DNA of 64,000 nt from positions 10,539,336-10,603,335 of the forward strand of contig NC_080717.1 in assembly GCF_019097595.1 (NCBI RefSeq), written 5' to 3'. The notes under the pieces are model-generated. The model saw only the letters and a program-made list of their open reading frames with translations, made no database searches and was not told the origin of the DNA. A program made the position numbers and the translations under genes. The first letter of the stretch is position 1, and every line of letters begins with the position of its first letter. Source of the stretch: Hemibagrus wyckioides. Its lineage: Eukaryota > Chordata > Actinopteri > Siluriformes > Bagridae. Positions 46,195-57,902 of this stretch are shown here, one piece after another.

Positions 46195-46495
46195 CGGCTT
46201 CAGTATGGTCAACAGGAATCTGAAGCTACAGTGTGCACGGGTTCACAGAAACTGGACAGCTGAAGATAGGAAAAAACGTTGCTTGGTCTTTTTCCAATCT
46301 TCAAACTGGCCTCAAAAACCATGTTACAGTCAAATTCATTGAGATCACACTTGTTCTGATGTTTGATGTGAACTCTCTTGGTCTGCAGCTACGCGATCTG
46401 AATTGCACTACAGTTAGATGATAGGCTGATTGGATAATTGTACAGTATATTTAAGGTGTGGGTGTGCAGTTGTTTCTAATAAAGGAGTGTACGAC
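46195..46495 (+). mobile_element. Tc1-like family C, 3' fragment
   Basis: 'tcacagaaactggacagctg' and 'aagataggaaaaaacgttgc' encode the TGQLKIGKNVAWS segment of the transposase. The element closes with 'gtttctaataaaggagtgta'. Confidence 0.75.
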
Positions 46496-46508
46496 GTTGC
46501 ATGTACTT

Positions 46509-46680
46509 CGTGACTAATCTTATCCGCAAAGGTTTTCATTCTAGCGAAGCAGGAGCCACACCTGATTCTACCTCTTTAAATCAGTTCATCTTAACTTTCT
46601 ATAGAAGTGCAGTTTCTGCCAACCTGGAATGAAAACCTGCAGCCACACCGGGCCGTACTGGATAAGATTGTACACCCCAG
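46509..46680. mobile_element. hAT-type MITE
   Basis: Copy of the GGGGTGTCC family. The left end is degraded ('gtgactaatcttatccgcaa'), the right end is 'ctggataagattgtacaccc'. The internal inverse pairs include 'ggttttcattctagcgaagc' and 'ctggaatgaaaacctgcagc'. Confidence 0.78.
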
Positions 46681-47939
46681 GTCTATGGCATAATGGTTCT
46701 GCAACAAAATTCCCTTCTCGTTACTTACTTTTCAGCAGGTGTGACTGCTTTTGCACTCTCTAGAGTATTTTCTATTCACTGCCAAAAGGGAACATTATGC
46801 AAAATAACCATATTGAATAGCATTATAAATAATTCAGCGTAGGTAAGAGTTTTAAAGAGCTCATCAATGGTGAAATGTCCAGAAAGAGAACCACGTCTAT
46901 AGTGAACACCAGAAGCACACGTCTACTGTAACACGAGATGTGAAAGCCCTCCCAGTTTAGAAGAACAGAATATGGCAGCTGATGTTGTGTCATATAGAAG
47001 AAAAAAAGCAGACATTGTTGACCGGCCCACTATGCTGCTCACGCTGAATATTTTCACAATGCTGTAATTGTATGTTCTGTGCTTATTTTTCGTTTATAGA
47101 TTATTGGAAGTTTCTTTTGGCTTGTCCCCCATCTTTTTTTTTTCTTAGGCTAAGGGGCTGATTGTTTACTTTGTTGACCTGAATGTATGATTTAAATTTA
47201 TTATAGTAATTATGCAATTATATTTCAGAGATTATATAGCATATAAAAAATGTTGATATTCCTGAGCTCAGTAATTGGTGTCTGGAAGGAGTGTACTTCC
47301 TGCCAGAGGTATATTGTTGGACCCTTGGGCAAGACCCTTAGCTGTGTTTATTTATTAACTATATGTTTGCATTGTATGTAACAGCTGATTATTAGCTGTT
47401 GATTACCATCTGCTATCCAAAACACTATCCAAACCCTGCCCCTGTCCACACCTTCATGACCCAACAGCTGGGTTCTGACAAGACATTAATAATCATTATC
47501 ACAGAAAGATTTAAGGTTTTCATTGTGGATATTGTCATGTATAAATATGATAATTATGATTTATTTATTTAAAATTCTTTATTATACATATTCAATAGCA
47601 CAATAAAACAAAACCCCATCCCCAACCATTACAGATACATTGTTCTGAGCATAAAAGAGAGAAAGAAATACACAGTACATGATATTGCTTCTGTATCAGT
47701 TTCACATGATCACAAATGTACATTTTCAGGTTGTGTCTTTATGTCACGGTTGATTTTTTTCAGAAGAGTTTGACAGCTCGTTCCACCACTGTATTATGAT
47801 TGGTGCCTTCATTTTCTTTGTATACAGTTCAACTAGTAGCTTTAAATCACCCAGGGGAACATCTTTAAGGTCATAATTGGAAATCATTGACCACTACTCT
47901 ACCTTTCATTTACATTTACATTAGTTGTACTTGGATGTC

Positions 47940-48140
47940 AGATCATCCACTGGGTAGCATTGCTCCCTGACAGCCCGATGGTTTCTGGGTTGATCCTGTG
48001 TTACCTGTTCTTCCTGTATCCATGTGGGTTTCTTCCAGGTTCTTCCCACCTCCCAAAAACAGGTAGGTCAAAAGGCTACTCTAAATTGCTCTAGGTGTGA
48101 ACGGGTGTGTGAATGTGTTTCAATAGGAGGAATTTGTCTC
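47940..48140 (+). repeat. dispersed fish repeat
   Basis: 'gatggtttctgggttgatcc', 'catgtgggtttcttccaggt' and 'ctccaggtgtgaacgggtgt'-type text marks the same retroposon family as 52650-53310 and 62925-63160. Confidence 0.6.
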
Positions 48141-49169
48141 ATCCAATCCACCTACTTTGAGAGGTGGGACGAAACAAAAACCAGACAGTAACCTGAGTTC
48201 AGGAGTGAACCATGGACCCTGGAGCTATGAGGTGGCAACTACCTCATTAGTTGTACCTTGAAAATCAAAAACTGCACTCATAAAGCACTAATATGCAAAC
48301 TTAGAGGGCAAATATAGCTGTCATTGCCCTAAGCCCTCAAACACTCAGCTATAAGGACATGCTTAACCAAAAAGTGAACAATGTAATCCACTGTTTCTGC
48401 AACACCCATCTATAATGTCACACCTGTGCTTATGTTCTGCAAACTCTCTAGGACTTTTCTTTTGTTTTCTGTTTCTATCACCTGTTGTTGCTGTTGTGTG
48501 TATTTCTGTAATGTGTGTGATGTGAGCTTTTCAGGTTGGTGAAGTGAAGTCACTGCTCGAGGCTTGATACACACCCAAATGTGCCTCTTGGGCCTCCTCC
48601 CAAGCACACGCCTCACTCTCGAGTCATCCATAATAAGAGGGTGGGGAAAAGCAATGCCCTGCATATAAGATTGGGAGGATAAAAATAAAACCAGGTCCAC
48701 CTACTGGAATACGCTCAGCCTCATGCTCATTCTTCGACTCAATTTGACCTTTTTTCCAAATCCGATTCAAGACCATTCTGACTGTAAGGCAGAACAATAC
48801 AAAAAACACACCTCCTGTGACTTGGTGAAAACCAGACAGACTGCCTGATGACGCAGATATAGTTATGTTCTCAAATCTACATTACTAGATTCCTTGTTTC
48901 CTCTCTAAATAGACTAAAGAGCACCACCCGAGCTAAGAATGTCGAAGCTACAGTAAGGTTGTCCCTCAAGTTACCTTTTCCTATGTGGAAGGATAACATT
49001 TCTGCCTTCCGAACCTGCACAGAAAATCATTTAGTGAGAAAACCAGCTTGTCCTGTGTGCTTAAGAGCTAGACTATTTGAAATACATTTGGAATTCGAAA
49101 TGGTGTTTTGTTCTATATAGGCTATATAGAAATTTGTTATTTTTTAGTGTGCAATGACTGTCAAGCACA

Positions 49170-49910
49170 TCTATTTAGTAAGAGCAGTAGTAGTGCTAAT
49201 AGAAGTAGTAGGACTAATAGGAGTAATAGGTTCAGCTAATAAAAGTGGTGTTATTAGGAGGAAGAGGACTGATAGTAGTAGAAATAGTTGTATGAAGAAT
49301 AGTAGTAGTCAGAGGAGTAATGGTAAGAATAATTGGACTTGTACTAATAGTAGGAGAAGGAAAAAAGGATGAGTTGGTGTAATAATAGTGCTGGTTATTG
49401 TACTAGTAGTAGTAGTAGTAGGTGTAGTAGGATGTGTAGTGAAAGCAGTAGGAATAGTTGAATAAATGATAGTAGAACTCAGAGTAGTAATGGTAAGAAT
49501 AATGGGACTAGTACTACTAGTAGGAGAAGGTAAAGAAGGATAGGTTTGAATAATAATAGTGCTAGTTATAGTAGTAGTAGTAGGTGTAGTAGGAGTAGTT
49601 GTATGAACAATAGTAGAAGTCAGAGGAATAATAGGAATAGTAGGAGAAGATAAGAGAAGGATAAGTTCGAGTAGGAGTATTAGTAGGAGTAAGAAGAGGA
49701 GGAGGTGGAAGAGTAGGAATAGTAATATGAAAAATAGTAGTATCAGATTAGAAATATTAAGAAAATTATTATTAGTATGAGGAGTATTAGTATTAGTATG
49801 AGGAGTGATGATAGAAGTATGAATAATACCATTAGTCAGAGGAGTATTATGAATAATAGGAGTTGTACTAATAGTAGAAGAATTAGGAGAAGTTATACTA
49901 GAAGTCAAGA
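49170..49910 (+). repeat. triplet-derived (TAG/AGT) array with ~170-bp higher-order period
   Basis: 740 bases built almost wholly from the words agt, aat, agg and tag. Longer blocks recur: 'tggtaagaataat' at 49321 and 49491, and 'cagaggartaa' at 49310, 49480 and 49621, giving spacings of 170 and 141 bases. The minus strand has a 199-codon open frame rich in Thr, Ile, Leu and Ser, which arises because the triplet period excludes stops. Confidence 0.9.
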
Positions 49911-50492
49911 GTAATTATAATGGTATGGGTTTCTAAATATCTTGGAGGCACATTTATTGTGAACAATTGTGGACAGGTTGTCTGGTGTCACTCTCAGAGG
50001 AGATTAATGGCACAAAAACCTATTGTGAGAAAGCTGAAGGATTCCCCAGTGTTTGCCTGACGTAGTATTTGCAGTATGAGGTCGGCATATCTTAGTGCAG
50101 CAAACGCTGATGGACGTTGGCTTTCAGAATTAGTCAACATGGAGAGGTTGGAGTGGAGAGATACCATTCTGTGCTGTAGAACAGTGCAAAACATGTCAAG
50201 CCACATTTTTGTGAGTGTGACCACATCCTCAACGAAATGACTTAAAGAAAGACTGTGGAACTATTTTTTGCTCATTAAAGACTCTCGGGTAGGTGTTGTT
50301 GAATAGTCGGGCACAACAGACAGGAATTTGAAGGCAGTTAACTAAGAAGAAGGTTGAGCTTGGCATAGGCTTTCTCCCAGACTGCAATTATATCGTAACT
50401 TCATTTAAATCTATACTGCCTCCTGACCAAACTCTTTTGTTAATTAGCAACTAGCAGAATAATAAAATTATATTAGGATGTTCTCTACAAGC

Positions 50493-50990
50493 TACACTAT
50501 ATGGCCAAAATTTTGTGGACAACTGACTATCACACCTATATGTTTTTTCCAGATTTATAATATTTGCTGTTATAATAAGCTCCACTCTTCTGGGAAGGCT
50601 TTCCACTAGATTTTTGGAGCATGGATGTGGGGATTGTCCCATTCAGCCAACAGAGTATTAGTGAGATCATAGAGGTAATGCTGTTGGCTGAGGAGGTCTG
50701 GAGTGTCGCTAGAATTCCAGTTCATCCCAAAGGTTTTCAGTGGGGTTTTCAAGGCTCTGTGCAGGAAACTCAAGTTCTTCCACTCCAACCTTGACAAAAC
50801 ATGTCTTCATGGAGCTCTCATTGTGCACAGGGGCATTATCATGCAAGAACAGGTTTGGACCCTTTTAGTTCCAGTGAAAGGAAATCTTGATGCAACAGCA
50901 TACAGAGACATCCTACACGACTGTGTGCTTCCAAAACCACACAGCGTACATGTGTGATAGTCAAGTGTCCACTTTTGTCTAATAGTGCAT
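50493..50990 (-). mobile_element. mariner family D, decayed
   Basis: Starts TACACTATATGGCCAAAAT and ends 'ttttgtctaatagtgca'. On the minus strand it reads [11 protein letters not shown] and LSFLHRALKTPLKTFGMNW with frameshifts. Partners at 13665 and 61405. Confidence 0.85.
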
Positions 50991-51130
50991 TTACATTGTT
51001 CTATCCCAAAATAATAATTCATTAATTGAGTTCATGTTTCTTTGGTGCTATACCAAAGTGCTGTGGAATGCTCGATTCTGATTGGTCAGAACCACTACTA
51101 TGACTAAATAAATTTCTATAACAGCAAGTG

Positions 51131-51230
51131 CTTCTTCGGGTAGCTCAAATAGTTAAGGCTCTGGGTCGTTTACCAGAAGATGGGGGTTCAAGCATGTAGT
51201 AATGCATATGTGACAAATAAAGACAACTTA
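51131..51230 (+). repeat. SINE fragment
   Basis: 'cgggtagctcaaatagttaa' (A box) and 'agatgggggttcaagcatgt' (B-box region), then 'atgcatatgtgacaaataaa'. Shortened copy of the 20195 family. Confidence 0.7.
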
Positions 51231-52649
51231 ACTAACCTATCTTGGAGACTTTCCACAACATTAAACTATAAACTGATTGAAGTATATATAGTTTTTTTCT
51301 TCTTATAATAGCATGCCTCATTGTTTTATTCCTTACATGATTAACATCTCATTCTACAGTACTGCATTTATCAGCTTTACAGGTATATAAGGTGTACCTC
51401 AGTGTAGCATTAGCTTTGAAAGAAATCTTAAATCTCAATGATCCTATAGCACAGTGGACCACTGAAATACTGTCAAAATACTGGAACATGAAGTGCAACA
51501 TATTTACTGTAAAAGCTTTCAAAACCTGAAAGCTGTCATTTTACTGATTTATTGAGTTATAAAGCCATGGCTCTACCATCTCTGAACACTCACATGCTTT
51601 CATGTCATAACTTTTACAGCGTCATTTAAAACGAAATGTTTGGAACGAGCCAGAAACTGTGGTCTAAAAAAAATGAAGAATCCTGCACGTGATGAGCAGA
51701 ATGGTATACCAGGGCAAGGAGCAAAGTGATTAGTGAATGATTAGCTGCAATAAAATCTTCTGTCTCTCTGTGTAGTGTGAAAAATTGAGTAGATCTCTAA
51801 CCAAACCAACCAGGTATAGTATTAAACAGTTAGAAAGGTTAGAAAATAGTGTAAATGGTGCACACAGTAAAAGTATTAGTCAAAATAAACCAAAGTCAGT
51901 TTATAGTATGGGATTAAAAGATAAATCGACTAATTATACAAGATTTGTCAAAATAATAACAACTGCTGGGTCAACATAAGGCAGCTATTTGTATAAAGCA
52001 GCTCAAATCCCATGATAGTGAGAGATGTAATTACAGTCGATCTGATACATCAGTTCTACTATCTCTCCTCAAACGAACACATCTAACAGGCTCGACAGGT
52101 GTCTTGTGAGAGAGCTCCATTGGTTGTTTCACTTAGCATCTGTCGCTTTTCATCACCTATCCAGGAGGAAGTGCCTGCAGCTGGGAAAACACAATTCCAG
52201 AAAGCACTACTACTAAGGAACCGAATAGAATAATGTGAGCAGTACACCAAGCGCCTGCTAATGAAACAATTTGAATATTATTGATAGACATGTAGTGCTG
52301 GAGGGATTGAACACCATTCTTCCAAATGATATTCCCTTGATTTTTTTTTTGTTTTGATGGTAGTGATGGAGAGCGCTGCTTAAAACATTAGTCGAAAAAT
52401 CTCCCATAAGGGTTCGACTGATTGAGATCTGGTGACTGCAACATAGAATTTACATGATTTTCGTCCTTATCAAACAATTCAGTGTTTGGTCACCCTAGAA
52501 AAGACCACTCTCACCAAGAAAGAAATGTTTCATCATATACTCATCAACCACTTTATATGTCAAAACTTTAGATTATAATATATTAGAGGTTGGGGCATAG
52601 TGGATTCCTTATCCTTAACATCCATTATTTAATATATTGGTTAGTGATT

Positions 52650-53310
52650 TGAAGGTTTGTCTCGCACATCTGGGGTTCGGGGTTTGATTCCTTGTGCTTG
52701 GAATTTGCATGTTCTTCCTGTGCTTCCTCTGGGTATTCCAATTTCCTCCCAATAGTATGAAGATATACATTATAGACTGATATAAATTGTCTTTAGCCTG
52801 TGAATGGGTGTGTGATTTCCAAAGCTTCAGGATCCTGAGCTCAAACCAGAGCTTGAGTTACTTTCTGTGTGGAGTTTTGCATTCTCTTCCTGTGTTCTCT
52901 GGTTGCCTCCCATTGGCTACATTGCTGCTTGGTGTGAATTTGTGTATACATAGTGCTCTTGTTCCTGGGATAGGTTTTAGATACAACACCACCCTGCATA
53001 CAGAAGATGAACAAATAATGAATGATATAATGTTTATTCTATGCAATCACATTTTGCTGTCTTACTGCACTAGTCTTCAGGCCTGAGTTACTGTCTGTGT
53101 TGGTGCATGTTCACTTGAGTTCTCTGGTTTCCACTCACATGCTGGTAGGTGGATTAGTGTCTCTGAATTGCCCCGAGGTGTGCATGAGTCAGAGATGGTA
53201 TGTGTGCCTGATGTCCTGTCATTCCATCCAGGGTGTTTTCCTCACACCCTTACACCTTTACGCCCTCACGCCATGTATTCCTGGAATAAGCTCTGGATAC
53301 ACAGTGACCC
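52650..53310 (+). repeat. tandemly placed dispersed repeats
   Basis: Three consecutive partial copies of one retroposon family: 52660-52795, 52855-53035 (ends 'atacaacaccaccctgcata' plus an AAT-rich tail) and 53085-53310. Recurrent words are 'gtgttctctggttgcctccc' and 'attccatccagggtgttttc'. Confidence 0.6.
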
Positions 53311-53949
53311 TGATGAGCTTGTTTTTATGAAAATGCCAATAATTCTGGGGGACACTGTATGTACTCAGATGCCATGTCTTGTCTTCTGTATTAAATTCCC
53401 ACTGCGTGGACTGGACCTTTAAAATACGAAAACAAAATCTATGTAAAAAATAAACTATTGGCTGTTATGATGTATTTTAAATATTTAATCTTTGTCAATT
53501 TTAACTACAAGGGTTTTGTGCAAGTAAGACTGAAACTGCTGAAAGACTGAGACAGTGCAGGGGAGGGATATGTTTTGACAAACCTTGATTAGAGCGTTAA
53601 GAGCGACCTTCATCCCACACCTTGATGGCTATTTCACGAAGACAGAACCTTCTATTACAATCTAGCAGAGCATTATACAGTCCGAAAAGGGTGTGTTTAC
53701 TGCATATTAGCAGGATGACTAGGAATAGTGGCCTATATTTAGATAAACACTGTGTTTTAAGTAGCTTAAAAGGGGTCACTAAGAGATGGGTGTTTGTAAT
53801 AAAGCACACTATTGCACTAAAAAAAGGCCAGTGAATTACTCAAAACACAAAGTTTCAATCAACAGGTAACTTCTTTTAATTCAGGAGTGAGCAGAAAGAG
53901 GGGCGTGGTCGTAGAAGCGGGTGGCTGCCACGTAAAAGCAGGAATCGGT

Positions 53950-54018
53950 CCAATGCTTTTTAAGACACTTTTTTAATGATAGCTGTTTGGACCAATAAGA
54001 GTAGAGTGTGGGCGGGGC
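53950..54018 (+). promoter_or_regulatory. promoter of a plus-strand gene (CCAAT and GC boxes)
   Basis: CCAAT at 53950-53954 and 53992-53996 and a GC box GGGCGGGGC at 54010-54018. Beyond it is a GC-rich stretch with several CpGs (gagccgaggccgggagtcgg). A CpG-type promoter, without TATA box, is inferred for a gene reading to the right. Confidence 0.65.
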
Positions 54019-54039
54019 TTTAACGTTGGTTATCCAGTG

Positions 54040-54115
54040 TAGGGGAGAGATTTGTGGAGCCGAGGCCGGGAGTCGGACAGCAGCCGGGGAGTCAGCAGTG
54101 TGGGACCAGTTGTGA
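54040..54115 (+). other. putative noncoding first exon
   Basis: GC-rich sequence after the promoter, without an ATG-initiated frame, followed by two overlapping donor candidates: GTGAGT at 54112 and GTAAGT at 54116. GTAAGT is the better match. The exon end is uncertain by four bases. Confidence 0.45.
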
Positions 54116-54529
54116 GTAAGTTAACTGTATACTTTCCCAACTTTTCTCCTATAATACTATTCTTTTAATGATTTTATTTAGCTTTGTAGTTTTATTCTGA
54201 GACTCTGACATATTTCTGCATGTTTTGTACAGGGTTTTTTTTTTGGAGGCTGTGTAATGAAACATGATTTCTCACTGCTTATTTTCAGCTAGCCAGCTTG
54301 CTAACGTTAATTAACCTTTTCTGGCCAATATTTATTTAAGTTTTTTTTGTTGTTTACTTTAGATAAGAATGGACGCTTAATTAACATTTCGTCTGCGTTT
54401 GTTGACTTATTCAGACTGTCACTATCCCGTCTGACCTGTTTGGCAACAACCAGCAATTGTTTTTATGAAGAAAAAAAAAAGACTTGTGAGGGTTATAGTG
54501 TAGCTGGTGCACGCGCGCAGGGAATAAAT

Positions 54530-55215
54530 GAGCTCGAGCTTGTTTATCTAGCCGTAGTGCGTGATGCAGAAGTTTAGCAGAAAGACTTGTCTATTCATAA
54601 AATTCTCACCTAAAGACGACTTTTTTTTTTTTGCCCGATTTCACTTCACGCTTATAACACGCAAGGTATGAGATGTAGTAAGGATGACGTTGTGCGATCA
54701 GCGCGTGCCCTAGAGACTAGAGAGGGGGGCGAGGTTGGCGGGGTGGGGGGGTGAAACTTGCGGAGTTCTGCCTTTTCGCGTGCGGTTCCTTCGGGTCCAA
54801 TGGTTTCATCCCACCTTCCATCATCATCAACAATAACATGGCACTGGTGGACCTAAATCAAGACCTTTGCATATATTATTATTATTATTATTAATAATTA
54901 TTAATATTAATAATTATTCACGCAGTGAGCTCGCGCTTGGTGCCATTTATTATCTAGCTGTAGCGCAAAGTGTAGGAGAGAGACTTGTTTATTCATAAAT
55001 TCTTGCTGGCAATCACCTACTTTTGCCCTCTTTCACTCCCCGCATTTAACACGCAAAGTGTGAGTTATCAGCGCGTGCCCTTAAGAGCTTTATTATGGCT
55101 AGAGGTGGGTTCCTTCGGGTCCACTGGTTTCATCCAGCAATAACATGGCACCAATAGACTGTCCTAGGGTGCGTGTGTGTGCACGAGCTTAAATCAATAC
55201 CTTTGCATATATTTT
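54530..55215 (+). repeat. imperfect tandem duplication, ~400-bp period
   Basis: Blocks 54530-54880 and 54927-55215 share ordered words: 'gagctcg-gcttg', 'agacttgt-tattcataaa', 'aacacgcaa-gt', 'atcagcgcgtgccct', 'ggttccttcgggtcca' and 'acctttgcatatatt'. Offset is close to 397. An AT-rich spacer (attatt) joins them. It lies 0.4 kb after the promoter at 54 kb. Confidence 0.85.
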
Positions 55216-57774
55216 AATACTGGAGGCGTATTATGATCATGGATGTGTGCTGCTTATAGATTTAAACTGGAAGCATGTCCAGTAGAGGTTAGAGTAAATA
55301 AGATAAACCTTTTGCAAAGACCTATATGTGGCATGATGTTAGGACACATTGTTAGGAGTACTCTGGATTTTAACATCATAGTGTTATAGTGTTATGACAC
55401 GTGACATCTTTGTCCTTGGATAGAAAGAAATAATGTAACCCTTCCCTCATTTTCTGCATGTAAAGTTTTTAGTGGCTACATCTTAACTAAGACAGACAAG
55501 CTGGTAGTTATTGTGTAAATATAATACACGTGTCTACTGTTTTGAGACAACTGATTTATGAAAGATCTTGATAGAAAATCTAAAAATATTCTGGATCCGC
55601 AGGATTGGGAATTATTCCTTATTTGTTTTGGCAAGTTGACCCCAGTTAGTAGCCCTGGAGGTGTGCGTGTGTGTGTGTGCATGCACCAAGTACCGGGCTT
55701 GTGTCTTCTTGCCATCCAGGGTGTGTTCACTGCATGCCTGAGACTGGTTAATGTAGAGTACGCAGAGCGAAGAACGAAGAGTATGGAAAGCAGTCCGAGC
55801 CGAAAACATACCCACACTTATTTGGTCATATCTGAATTATGCAAATGGTTTGTCTAAACCCAAGTATGTGCGTGTTAACATCTCAAACGCAGTCTAGTTG
55901 TTAGCCGATATGCAAAAGTTGCTGCTCTGACATGGTACATTTCTTCCAGTTTCCTCTTTTGTTTTTTGTTTTTTTGCAAAAACAATGCAAAGTGTCTTGT
56001 ACTTAGCAGTGCACAGTTGTCTAAGTGTCTCTCGCTGTGATGAGTGGCATGTGAAGTGTTTAGATAAGAAAGCACAGGTGTTCAATTTTGTTTCTTTGTC
56101 TATTGTGGGCAGTTTCTGCACTCTGTAAGCTTTGTAGTTAATATTTTAACAGCAAGTGTGCATTGTGTCAGTGATAGATCTTAATGCTGTATGTTTACTA
56201 CTTACTACTTGTTTCCGAGATGCCTTGCATTCAACCATTTTCAAACATGCTGACATTTGGTGATAAACTGGAATGCTAGTGGTTTAATATAGTTTCTGAA
56301 AAGGGATCACATGCACATATTTTTACTATTTCTAATAGAAAGACTGCTCAAGAATAAAATGAATGAATCTCCTTGTTAACCAGACTTCACCAATCTTGGT
56401 GTGCCCCTCAGATGAGAAGGGGGAGGAGAGATTCTAGTGTTGAGCCTAGTCTGGCATCTTCCAGGATGTTGACGTTAAAATTGCTGTTAAATAAGGCATT
56501 TTTAAATGGAAAGGGTTTTGTATGGAGTGCTGTATTCTGCTAGAAAAATTCTTTGATTTGAATAAAGCCCATTGCCGTAACAAACCTGAGAAGGTTTACA
56601 CTAATAGACAAAAAATATAGGAACAAGATGCTAAATGTAAGGAGTGAAAGATCCACTTTGGGTTCTTACTTTCTGGTCATTTGTTACACAATGATGGTTC
56701 ACATCCTTCTGAACAGGAAATTAAACTTGTGTTTCCACTCCATTATTTCCAATGCTAATTAGGCAAGTTGAGCATAGCCCCGAGGTGCTCACAAACACTC
56801 TATATTAGGAAAAGTTGACATGAAGGGGAGGTGCGTTGTGCAGATCTGTCATGGCTAGTGTTACTGATTGTAGGAAATGAAGCTTTTCCTATTAGGATTA
56901 GTCCAGTTATCAGTTTTGCCTGAATTTGAGCGATTTCATTGGCTGAGGGATTAAAGCAAGACCTAAAAGTGTTTGAGAATTCATTTTTCTATATTTATCT
57001 CAAGATTTAGCACAACTAAATAGAACTTTGAATGTGTCACGGTTTTTAATGAATGTCCTTCTAAATCATGCAGACTGAGTAGCTGAAGTTTAGACGCTTA
57101 GCTTGAACTGTAGTTTTCTTTCTTCACATCACACATGGAAGTATAATTTGAGTCTGGCTTGTGTACTTATTATTTCCTTGCGAAATCTTGAATCTGCAGG
57201 AAGTCAGAGTGTTATATAACAGCCACTTTATTTTGCTTGTTTTTTTTTCAGTGTTTTCAAGTACTAGTGTGACCCTTATGCAGAAAATTCATATATCATC
57301 CGTACAAGTTAATTAATACACAAAATCATTTTTACCAACAATCACATTGCCCCCTGACTGATGTGTGTAGTGCAGCCAGATGGTCAGTGAGATGTAGGCT
57401 TTATTTCTCTCTCTCCTTTTCTTGGCTGAATGAGAGGAGAATATCTGGAATCCCATGATCCCGGGTTATTGATTTGTCCTACCCTGCTCTGCGTATTCAA
57501 CTGTAAATTTAAATGACAGGAGAAATTACTACTGCTCCCAGGCTTTGGTTGGCAGAAAATGGCAAAATATTTCATGTTTCGAGCACAACTACACTCGATC
57601 CAAACAACTTTCATGGAATATGATGGACACTGTGTGGTCTTTCTTTAGAACAATGTGAGCACTCGCTCTCAGGCCTGTGTTCACTCGCCATGTTCATGTA
57701 GCCTGCCACTGTATTTGTTTAAAACGTCATTCCTGTATGTGGACATGCAGTGGCTGGACAGATTCATGATTGAA

Positions 57775-57902
57775 GATTCAAGAAGCTTTGTCATTTCAAA
57801 CACATATAGCTGACGCAGTACATAGTGAAATGAAACAACGTTTCTCCAAGACCTGGTGCTACATAAACATACAACATATAGTTCAAACACAAAAAACAAC
57901 AC
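57775..57902 (+). repeat. dispersed repeat, 'tcaagaagctttgtcatt'
   Basis: Second copy of the family at 40590. It continues as 'tttctccaagacctggtgct' and an ACA-rich tail ('aacacaaaaaacaacacag'), the pattern of an L2-type 3' end. Confidence 0.68.

Larger units (their letters stand above)
39738..53940. other. gene-free repeat-rich region
   Basis: 14 kb with no gene I can support. Elements are listed separately. Stretches without an identified repeat (41600-42030, 43270-44440, 46700-47900, 51250-52640, 53320-53940) show no recognisable protein and no structured RNA that I could detect. A minus-strand frame at 48410-48700 is unrecognised. Confidence 0.65.

Noticed and set aside
49309..49908. 199-codon minus-strand open frame as a gene
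   Set aside because: The frame is a result of the TAG/AGT triplet period, which lacks stops on the reverse strand. No ordinary composition, no splice sites and no recognised domain.
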